Shown piece after piece: positions 1 through 10,643 of a stretch of DNA of 64,000 bases (its first letter is position 1; every line of letters begins with the position of its first letter). The stretch covers positions 124,494,294 through 124,558,293 of the forward strand of contig NC_134949.1 of the NCBI RefSeq assembly GCF_965638725.1, in the 5' to 3' direction. The notes under the pieces were generated by a model. That model made no database searches and was not told the origin of the DNA. It saw only the letters and a list, made by a program, of their open reading frames with translations. The translations under genes were made by a program, and so were the position numbers. The DNA comes from Aptenodytes patagonicus (lineage: Eukaryota > Chordata > Aves > Sphenisciformes > Spheniscidae).

Positions 1-104
1 GTTCCTTAGGAAAAGCGGGCTTCTCTTCCCACAGTGTTTATCAAGAGCAACATCGAGAACACAGTTATCAGGATGAAGTGGTAAAAAACCCCCCAAACCA
101 AACA

Positions 105-118
105 CCCCCCCCCCCCCC
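105..118. repeat. C14 homopolymer
   Basis: Fourteen consecutive C bases sit inside an A/C-only stretch (about 82-133). On the KCNJ6 sense strand this is a run of 14 G. Confidence 0.97.
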
Positions 119-189
119 AACAAACAAACCCCAAAGTATACAAGTTAGTGAGATATTCAGAGCATCATTTGGAGAAGTGGAGCAAGCCA

Positions 190-312
190 TTTTTTCCCTT
201 TTTTTCCTTTTTCTCCTTTTTTTTTTCTTCTTTTTTTAAAAAATTTTTTCTTCTCCCCCCCTTTTTTTCTCCTTTTTCTCTTTTTTTCCCTTTTTTTTGC
301 CTTTTTTGTCCC
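190..312. repeat. Long pyrimidine tract (T/C), about 120 bp
   Basis: The stretch is almost purely T and C, broken only by an A-rich hexamer at 238-243 and one G at 299. It is low-complexity sequence. The phenylalanine/proline-rich frame read across it (148..549) is an artefact. Confidence 0.95.
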
Positions 313-2449
313 ATAATGGAATTTTTCTGTCATGGGACAGCCACAATGCAGAAAAAAAGCAGTCAGTGCTTCCTCGGTGTTTCGGATGTGACTCGGAGGG
401 GCCGTTGCTGGAACATGCCGGCATTTCCAACCCTGTGCTCGTGTAACCCTTCCCCTTTCTCCTGCTGCTCCCAGGCTGTCAGCTATGGTAATTTTTTAAT
501 CATTAATTTCTTAGATGGCTATCCACTTGTTCCAGGTAGCCCAGGATAGAGTATTGCCTTTCAGCCTTTAGAGGCACAGCTCCAGTTTCAGCCAGTGACT
601 AGAGGAAGTCTTTGCATCTCACTGTGATTTTTATGGTAGATCTGCTAAGAATTTTTCAACTTAGCCCCAATTTTTTTTTTTTTCTTTTTTCTGGATAGCT
701 CTTCAGAGATTGCAACAGATTGACTGATAGTTTGTAACCTGATGGGTAGAAACTGCCATGGGGGGAAGGAGACCTGGCTTGAGCTTCTGCAACTCTGTAT
801 TATAAGATGATCTAAGATTAAACATTTCTGTCTGAGACAGTTACAGCAGGAAGTTGAACCTACACTTCCCAAATCCCAGGTGGGTCCTTGACATTTTGGT
901 CCAAACCCTTCACAAGTCCATTTTTGTGAAAATGTGCAGAATGTCGTATTGGGAATAGTGTAATTTTAGCTGTAATCAGAGTCATGGCAATGACTGACTC
1001 GTATTGTAAGGGTGAGCTTGGTGGCAGATTTCTTCACTGCTAGATATCTCCAGCAGTGCATTTTATTAAAAAAAATATTAATACCTATTCATTTTTCCAG
1101 TAGGTAAACTGACATTAATTCAATAGTGTGAGTTTGTTCATTTTCCTCAAAGATGAGCAAAAATGGATTTTTCAACCTACTTCAAGAAAGTCTCCAGCTG
1201 AACAAAACATTTTGTTCTAATACCAAAATGCTTCATTACTTTATTTTGGAAATGTGAGGGGAAAAAGCTGTGAATGGAGTATTCCCTTCTGATTTGTAAA
1301 GTGATGTATATTAATTTTTGTGATTTTTTTCTCTGAAGCAGTTCACTATATTGATCTTGTTCTAATTATGAGTACTAATCCACAGATTACACAATAATTA
1401 ATAATTAAAGACCCAAAATAAATTATTTCTTTACAAAACTAGAATTACTTTTGAAAGGTCATAGTTTTATAGCCATGCAGATTTTTAGCAAATCAATCAG
1501 AACGTTGACACAAAGAGAGAACAAACACTCATTAAAAAAGAAAAAGGTAATTGTTATTTGAATTTATGAAAGAAAGCCACATTTTTCTCTGCCATTTTCC
1601 AGGAAAATTTCTACGTAGCTTTCTTTTTGTGTTTCTGTTCTGCTGTTTCTTCTCCAGGAAATGAGGCTAAGCAGAAGCCTAACTCCTCTTACGTGTATCA
1701 GTTATCACATTAGGTGATCTTGCTGTGATTTTTCTTCAAGTTCATTTTGAATTTGTGCCTCTCAAGGGATAAAAGCTTTCCTACAATCAGTACCATAGGT
1801 ACTAACTGGCATACAGCTAATTTCTTCCTTGTCGTGTAGATGGTGGCAAAAGACCCTAAAGATGGGGTCTTGAAGAGGCACAATGGTTTTTGTGCATTGA
1901 ACATTTTCCCCCTTTCTTTTGAATTCAGTAAGTTTAAAAACAATGCTGTCTGTTGTTGGTATTACTTTAATGGATTTCACAGGGAGGGAAAAAGTGCCAA
2001 ATGGGGTTTAAGTGATGAACTCTCTCCCTTGCCTCTTCTCATTATACAGATTTCATTTTGATGATTTGGCTAGCCAACTTCTTTAAGCAATAGTTTTGGT
2101 CATGCTTTACTTTACTGTATTTATCAATAGTAATTTTGTGCATGTCAAAGAAATGATACTTGTGTATAAAAAATAAAAGATGGCCAGTAGCATGGCTTAG
2201 CTTTGAACTCTTGATTCCAGTGGACCCGCCCCTTGGCCAAGACTTTTATTTGGTTTCATCTGTAGACTTTGCACTTATTTGTATTCCTTCCTTTCCCTTT
2301 CCAGGGATCTTTTGTATTTGCTATGAACGATTTTACCTTTTGATTAGAAAGTGCGTTATCTTGTTTTCCCGTGTTTTAAGCATTGAGCTTATTAGAAATG
2401 AGGATTGCTGGTTTCTCTGCTAAGTGATGGCTTCCATTTTTTCCTGCAG

Positions 2450-2530
2450 AAGCTACAGCACAAGTGCAAGCTGTGCAGCTTCGTCTTGTTGTCCCACTGC
2501 CATGCATTAAGCTGATTTCAATAAAATGCC
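2450..2530 (+). other. Possible plus-strand terminal exon with polyadenylation signal (speculative)
   Basis: A good splice-acceptor-like sequence (cttccattttttcctgcag, ending at 2449) is followed about 70 bases later by AATAAA at 2520..2525 on the plus strand. This could be the last exon of a non-coding transcript antisense to the KCNJ6 3' region. No coding similarity is seen, and both motifs can arise by chance. Confidence 0.15.
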
Positions 2531-5500
2531 TTTAAGAGAGTCAAGTAATTCTTTGCTCTTGTTTGGTAGTGTCTTTAGCACATTTGACAGTGCCTTTAGT
2601 GATCCCTACGGTGCCTAAAAATGTGTGCCTAAAACCTACTATAACATGTGTGGGTTCTTTAGGAGGTTGGCATGTTTTTGATGCGGATGGCATTTCAGTG
2701 AGGTGGAGACCTCTCCTGACTCCATCGTCTCTCAGGGAGCCTAAAAGCAGGAACAAAAGGCAGCACCAAGTTCTTATGTCGTCATCTGAGCAGATGGTCT
2801 CTCTTCACAGAAATGCCTCCTAATTCCTAGTGATCTTGGTAAGAGCTGTTCAGCATTTCTGAAAATCACAAGCAGAGATTTAGGAGGTTAGCTCTAGCAC
2901 CCCATCCATCTAAACCAAAAATGTTGCCATGAAAAGGAAATAACTTCTACCACCTAATGAACAAGATTCATTATAATGACTTCAAAGTGTAATAGTTTGC
3001 ATTCCCCGACCCCCAATCTTACTGATATTTTCAGATTAGAGATTTCTCATTAAGATGTCATAATCTTTTTTAGAAAAGGTCTTTTTTACTTTGAGTTTAA
3101 CTTGATTAGAGTTACATTCTTGGGACAGTTTCTTGGGCATTTAAAGAGCTCTGCTAATGGTGCTATGCTCCAGCTCCATTTCCTCAGCTCAGCAGAAGGC
3201 TGCGTACGACATGCTGTGCACGTGAAGTGGATCGAATGCTGTACGTTGCATTGCCATCCTTTCTGAACTAGAATGGTGCCATCTCAAGCACCACGTCACA
3301 CATCCTTTGGTATGGATATTTCAGTGAGGAATTTGGGTCCTCCTGGTCACAATGATGGGGGAACGGCCAGGGAGGGTGGCTGCGAGGATTCGTGCTTGTG
3401 TGCCAGGCATCCTCCTTTTCTGAGCTGGAAGAAGTCCAGAGGACTCCAGTACAACAGACTGTGAAAAGCATGTGGAGGAAAGTGTGGTGGGGTAACAGTT
3501 CTCCACCAGTTCTTCTAGTTTAAAGCTTCCAGAGAAGTTAATGCAAGTGACTGCCTATAATCATTTGAGGGAAAACAGCTCTATGGCTTGGAAAAGTGGC
3601 TGATGCAGACTTCAAAACAAGCTGGTAGCAGGATGGTGCCCGTAGCTTCCAGAGGATTGCCCATGAGCTGCAGCTGTGAGTTTGGAGCTGCGGCCTTTAA
3701 TTAAAAAAAACCCAGGAAAAAAGTAGGGAGGGGTGTCCCCTGTCCTGCCCTCTGAGGAAAAATCCTCAAAGCAGCTGGTATTATCTGAAACTCTTAAGTT
3801 TTTTTCTGTGTGGATGACACACAAGTTAGGGAGGATGAAGGAAGAACTGTGGTTTATACTTGTGAGTTTGCTTAGAATAGAAAACAGGTTTCACACTTGA
3901 GATGAAATAGCAAGATATTCGGGTCTCTTTAGAATGCTCTCTTTGGATATGATGCCTGTGTGCTGTCTGTGTGAAACTGTATTAAAGCATCGGTATACAG
4001 ACAATAAATGGGAGAATGGCAAGTGGTAAAATAAGTACGCCATTACACTGAAGTTGCCACTAGATTATAATTTCTGGAAATCCAGAGGATCTGAAAAAAT
4101 GGAAATCGGTAGAAGTAAGCTTGAACTAAATGCATAAAATGAAGCGTGCCCTGGAATGTCTAATACCACCCCTCCCCTCCAAAAAGTCAAATCCTAGAAG
4201 TTTAAAATTCACTTAGGAAGCATAAAAGAGCATTGTTTAATATGAATAATAAATAACAGCTTTCAGGTCTTGCCTTTAAGAATTATTTACAGCACAAAGC
4301 CCAAATTTATGCTTGCTTTCCAAGTGTGTTTCCAAACAGCATGTTTACGAGCTGAAGGAACAAGAGTGGAAGAGAAGCCAACTTCTGTTCTTGTTTTATT
4401 AGGTCTGATTTGTAGCCTAAAAAGTGTCTGAGTGAGGTAACGTGGCTGTTAAGGAGGCTGATATTCTGATAAGAAAGATATTTTGATGGACAGAAAGTAC
4501 CATAATAGTAAAAAGTTTATGTTTCACAGTCAGAAGCTCTGGTGGTAGCTGTTAAAAAATGTCCTGCCCAAGGTGCCCGACCCTCGCATTGCCATATAGA
4601 CAAATTACGTTTTCAGTGTTGAGCCTCTAATTCACATCCACATTAAATAACTGGAGGAAGTGGTATAAATTCACCACTTGCTTAAATTCAAACCTACAAA
4701 AGACAGGAGTCCCAGATACCCCTTCCTCCTGCCAGCCAGGGTTTCTGGGCGTATGTGCATCCTCTCAGGGCTGCGTGCCGCTGTACCCGTCTGACAGCGA
4801 AGCTGGTGTGAGATAAAAAGACTTGGCTTCCCTCCACCTCCACCTCCTGGTGAGGCTGGTCTGGTGGGTGGTCTTCAGAGCACATCAAACCCCGGCCTTG
4901 CGGGATTTGCCCTCCTAGGAGACGGGGTAGCTGGTTGCGTTCAGAAACATAGGCAAAGGCTGTGGTGCTGCACCTCTGCAGATAGCAGCTGACTTGCTGG
5001 CCGTGCTGGCTCAGAGGGTGAGAAACCTCAGCACCGTGCCTTCCCCAGCCTGAGGTCTGCCATTTAGCCAGAGAGCACCCTGATTGAGAGGATGGAGGCT
5101 GTTATGGACCCAGGGAATGAGGAATTTTCCATTCTTCCGTTAAAAACACAGGGATTTAAAGTTTCTTTGGGCTAGCAGGAGAATTCAAGAGCCAGTCAGC
5201 CCTTGGCATAGGGGCTGGGGCTCTGCCGTTGCTGTTATGGAAGGGTTAGTTTCTTGGGAGAAGTGGGATGCAGCTTTGAACCTCCTGGGCTGAAGAGAGC
5301 ACTGAATCCAGGTCTTCCCTCTCCTAAGTAGCCCAATACCGTGCAGCTGAGTGAAATGGGAACTTCTGCCCTGTGGCTGAAATGAGAAGAGAGATTTCTT
5401 CCCTGGTTTTGAAAGGCCTGAGTTTCCTCTTTAACTCCAGCAGAGGAACATGGGCAACCCCAGATCTGGGCACCTCCGTGCACCAGGGTTAAATCCAGAG

Positions 5501-8500
5501 CCTGTCTTGAAGTTAACTTCAAACCATCCGTCAAGCGTTTTCCTCTTGCATTTGCCAGCACCTTGTCCCACCTGGTTCGGCAGCTGCCTGCTGGGGACCC
5601 TTCTCTGGCACCCCACCTCCTTCCTCCGCCTTGCAAGGGATGCGCAGAGCTCTGACTCAGGGCTGTGCAATCCTCTCTACCTGCACGCTTGCAGCAAGGC
5701 CCTTCGTAGAAGCAGACGTTCAACTTTGATCGCAGAAGTTAAATTTGTTGGGATGGCTCATACCAGTGCCAATGACTATGGTTTTGTAGGGGAGAGATCT
5801 AGATCATAACAGCTGCATACTGCTAAGAGAATATTTGCTTTTTTTGATGCCTATTTTGAAATAATTTCTGAAACTTTTTTTTAATGCTGGTAAGATGGTA
5901 TTTATTGTTAAATAATAAGCCAGAGCTTCAAGTATTTGCTGAAGGTCAAATTCTCGCCCGGTATAAATTTTTGTTGCTCCATTAAAAGCAATGTCTGTGT
6001 CTATTATCAACACCTGAAAGATCTGGTTTGGAAACTTGGGTGGGGGAGAAACAATTAGTGCGTTATTAAAAAAAAAAAAGGAAAAAAAGTGAGAAGGAGC
6101 CAGTACAAGTCTGTACAAAGCACCTCTGCGGCATTTCTGTTCATTGGAAGAAGGAATTGAGAGCTGCAGTAGATTACCGAGAGCTCACGTTTATCTCTGT
6201 AAATTCTTTTGCTCCTGGAAATCACAAGATACTCTGAGAAAGAGACGTCAAAACGTATTAGTGAAGTATATAGAGATGTAATGGGTCTTGATTAATTATG
6301 TAGTCAATTATATTAAACTGTTGCATTATTCATGTTCCTTAAATGCGATTTGTCAAAAATATTCCCATAGGGCACTGATATTTCACAGTATATTGTAGGA
6401 TTAGGAGATGAAGTTCGCAGGTTAAGTTATTTACTGTTAATGAAAACACCACTCAGTATATACGGATTGAAAATCCATTGTTAATTAACAGCATTCAATT
6501 CTTAATTGTCTTTTTACCAGTTCAGTTGAAATCAGTGACACAAAATACATTGTTAAACTGCTTAATCAATCATTGTAGAAAAATAGAGGTGTTTGATAGG
6601 GACATTCTAGTACAAAGTTTATGTGAAGCTTCCCTGTTGAAAGCTTTGGAGGCTTCTATTTTTTTTTTAAGCTTATGTTACAAAAATGAGATTTCATAAA
6701 CTTTACAGTCCATACTACATTAATACCAAAGACAATAAAATACAGGGGGAGAGAGAGAAAGAGGTGAACACACACACCTTAAGCTTTAGGTGCCCCATTC
6801 ACAAAAATATAGCTTACACATGCGCATGCCCCAGTGGCGGAAAGTCTATTTTTTTTGTGCTAAAGGACACAAAAAAGGTTTAATTAGGGCCCTGAGCTGC
6901 TGTTCTAATTAATGCAAACTTTTGTTAAACTGCAGCAATGAATTGTAGACTGGCCCAGTAAATTACAAGAGCAAAAAGCAGGTTTATCCTCAGAGGAATG
7001 GTTTGCTTTCAGCTCGTGCACCTTTCGCTAGGACTGACACACACGGGTGGCTCGTTGCTACCGATGCCGCGCTGCCCCTGGCTCCGCTGCTATAAGGCTT
7101 CTGTCTTCCAGTGGAGCTGTGGAGCCACCCTTCCTTAAAAACCCTTAGTACCTCTCACGGGTGACCTTACGGGTGGGTTGTGATAGATGAACTGGAGCAC
7201 TCGGCAGCGGCTGATGCTGGGGCAGAAGAATGAGCTTTGAAAGGTCTATAGCAAAACAAGTGTTGTTTCACAAAAGTTAAGTGTAAGTAACCTTTACTGA
7301 GTTGGCAGAATTGGCCATCCCGGGTGGAGGGAACAAAAATCCATATTCTGCACCGTTCCTTACATCATGCTGCTTTGTGAAAGTCTTCTAGGGAAAACCT
7401 TCAGAGCTGAAACAAAAAGCTCTTTCCATCCAGCCTGATCTGCCAGTCCCTGCTGTGCAAGCCTTTCCTCACACCCTACTCTGCCCACCTCGGCATGAAG
7501 CACAGCTAGAGGACCTGCAGAAACCCCACTGATTAGCCACACACTGTGAAAATTAGCAAGGGACAGTTGTCTCAGCAAAAAAATCGAAAATAGGTGTGAA
7601 ATTAATGTGAAAGCTATATCACAGTGGAAAATTTCCACCTGCCCACTAAGTTTCTCCTGAGGTTATTTTTTTTCTCTTCTATTTTAATGTAAATGTTTCT
7701 GTACAAAAATGCTTCAGATGCTTTTAAGTGTATTCTTCCTTTCTGGAGTAGGCAGGTATAAAAAACAAAATTAAGGCTGCAGCTTCTTCTCCTTTGCTGA
7801 CAGAAATGCTGTTCTTGATGGGCCTGGGCGAAAGCCCACCGAAAGCAATGCAATCTCTTTTCAACAAGTAGTATTTTATGCAAGCTGGGCCTGACTGAGC
7901 GGTCCTTAGCATGGGGCAACGCCGCACCATGTGAGCAGCCCCTTACGGAGCATGTCCACGAAGCTGTGACCGTACACATCAGCTCCCCTACTCGTGTGAG
8001 TGTTGCCGTGTAAGCTATGCAAATTATCACTGCCCCGTTAATTTTAAAGTTGTCAAGTCGGAATGTACAGGATTTACACTGATTTACAACAACCAAGGAG
8101 CTAACCTAAGGTGAAGAAAGTCGTTAGGGAACCACTCTCCTGAGGACGGGTTGCAGGAACCATGTGTTTAGCTGAGAAACCCTGTTGAAGCATATGCCCA
8201 GGGATGTTGCACCACCCGTGACTCTGCAGGACCGGCCAAGCACCGGTGCTGTCAACAAATGAATTTCATTGATTATGGCTTCAGATGAAATTCAGCTGTT
8301 TCTTTCCCAGCTGAGTCGCTAAAATCTACTCGCTAAGGTGCAACATCTGGTTTTCAATGGCTTGTGCTGTTTGTGTAGCAAACTACTCTGCTGAAATCCC
8401 ATGGTTTGGGTGGGGAGAAGGGAGAAGTTTCCCTAGATATTGCACATAAAAGGTAATACCTCCACAGGAAACATGCTCGCTATATTAAGAGTATACAGGA

Positions 8501-8937
8501 AATTCTGGTTTGCCATGAGTTTGCCACAGCCTAAATTTTAGGTTGAACTGCCAAAAAAAACCCCGGAAACGGTTTGCCCTATTTGTAAACATTTTCAGAG
8601 TATATCAGTAATTATGTTACAATTTCTCTACCCTGCCCTCTCCCAGACTTATGGCTTTTTAGAGTCAGTAAAATGATCTGTTTGGCAAACAGTGAGGTAC
8701 TCTAAATAGCTGCCAGTCTGGTACACTGAAGAAAATGTCATGCACTAGAAGAGCCATAGATATAGGGGAAAAAAATCAATATTACAATCCAAATATTAGA
8801 AGAGAAATGCCTACTTGATGGGTAGTTAGTTTTTGCATCCCAGTATTTCTAGAACTCTGTTTCTAAACCTACATTAATTATACATCTATGTACATTATTT
8901 AGAAGTTCTTTACTACAGTACTTTTGTACATGCGGTG

Positions 8938-8943
8938 TTTATT
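8938..8943 (-). promoter_or_regulatory. Candidate polyadenylation signal in AT-rich block
   Basis: The minus strand reads AATAAA within a particularly AT-rich block (about 8870-8990) containing several TGTACA and TGTAC motifs. It could be an alternative end for KCNJ6 about 550 bases past the stop. This is only a motif match. Confidence 0.25.
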
Positions 8944-9370
8944 ACTAAATGTAAAGAGAAAGTAATTACATAAGGCATATGTACAGTATCGTGTTGGATT
9001 GTAGATCCCTCTGCTCACCTTCGCCTTAAAGCTGCAAGGCCCATTTCATAGAGGCTTGTCACTCAGCATGTGAAACTGTTCTGAAATACATAAAAACTGG
9101 AGCCAAGGCTCATTACTTAGATGAGCATTAATTAGTCTTTCCTTTTAAATCCCTTGTATATATTCACATTGCTTTTGGTTTTTTTTGTTGTTGATGTGAA
9201 TAAACCCGGAGGTCTGAACTCAGAGAGGTGCCGAGGAAGCCAGCAGTCATTACCAGGGTGGAGACTGAGATTTCATCAATAATGGGTATTGCAGCTTTAA
9301 CCCACCCCTTTGCTTAGTCTGTGAACCTCTTAGTTTAAATTGGGCAGGTAGATATTTCACATCTTAAGTA

Positions 9371-9376
9371 TTTATT
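9371..9376 (-). promoter_or_regulatory. Candidate proximal polyadenylation signal of KCNJ6
   Basis: The minus strand reads AATAAA 117 bases past the stop codon. It could serve a short 3' UTR isoform. A hexamer alone is weak evidence, since it occurs often by chance in AT-rich DNA, and no clear GT-rich downstream element was confirmed. Confidence 0.3.
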
Positions 9377-9492
9377 TTCCCGGAATTAAGAATAACAAGG
9401 AAGAAAAAAAAAAAGTCGTGTCAGAGAAAGAAAAGGGGAGCAAAGAGGGAGAAGAAAAAGGAGGTGGTGTGGCCCTTACACCTCCAGTGGTT

Positions 9493-9873
<381 letters not shown>

Positions 9874-10611
9874 TTAATTATTTATTCATATAGGTAGAGA
9901 ATTGTTTGTAAAAAGACATATGCCAGAAAAGAAATAGGTTTGACTTCATATGAGGTTGAGCTTAGAAAGCAATTTTAAAATGTGTAACCTGTTTGATGCC
10001 CTTTCCTTCTGCGCATGTATATAATAACAAGTGGCGAGTCTGTGAACAAAGATTAACATTTCTTTATTAAATGCAGTTCTTCTTCCTGTATTTCATCAAC
10101 GAGTAACTCACCCGCTGACGAGTCTCAGATGGCTTATTGAGAGCGTACGTGACTTGCATTGTGCCATCCTTTGGTTCTCTAGCATGTAACGAACCCATGC
10201 TGCCACGTCCAGCAGTTGCCCAGGCTAACTGAGGAACTTATGCAAAAGCTTTCCTCTGCTGGAGATAACCCCTGAGCCTGTGATTCATGGGTTGGCTTGG
10301 TTCCCCTAAAGGTTGGAGCTGCATTTTAGTTACACTGCTTTGAGGTTTGGGCTGGTGGCCAATGCACAAACATCACCAAAACTCCTGAAGGACATTGTGA
10401 TAGTGTGTGGTGTTGCATTCAGATAACTGGGACTGACTTCTTTGTTGCCTTCCCTTCACCGCTCTGCTGAACCTCACTCTGGGACCTGCTATAGGGCAAA
10501 AAAATCTGTAAGATACTATATTTTGTTAAGAGGCATGGAGAGAGGTGGCTGTTCCAAGCTCAAAGTGTAGTCCAGAGTGTCCTGTGGGTGAAGAAACACC
10601 TGGCCATGGCA

Positions 10612-10643
10612 AAAATGACAAAATGACAAAATGACAAAATGAC
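10612..10643. repeat. Tandem repeat (AAAATGAC)x4
   Basis: Four perfect 8-base units of AAAATGAC lie in tandem just inside the 3' part of the 40-kb intron. Confidence 0.95.

Larger units (their letters stand above)
1..9492 (-). other. KCNJ6: KCNJ6 3' UTR and/or downstream flank
   Basis: Everything to the left of the KCNJ6 stop is downstream of the gene. Mammalian KCNJ6 transcripts have an exceptionally long 3' UTR (well over 10 kb), so much or all of this stretch could be transcribed as UTR in this species; that is inference. The sequence holds no recognisable coding gene. Minus-strand AATAAA hexamers occur, for example at 9371, 8938, 5901 and 1062 (read as tttatt on the plus strand), so several ends are possible. 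A pyrimidine tract and a C-run lie at the far left. I see no CR1 element here. Confidence 0.6.

Noticed and set aside
148..549. 133-codon plus-strand open frame rich in Phe, Ser and Pro
   Set aside because: It is the translation of the T/C tract at 190-312; no domain and low complexity.
5235..5723. 162-codon minus-strand open frame
   Set aside because: No recognisable domain, no splice context, and a composition like the surrounding DNA; likely chance within the KCNJ6 downstream region.
7614..8096. 160-codon minus-strand open frame
   Set aside because: No recognisable domain; it lies in the presumed KCNJ6 3' UTR or flank.
10612..10643. CRISPR-like array
   Set aside because: The 8-base units are directly tandem with no spacers, in a vertebrate intron.
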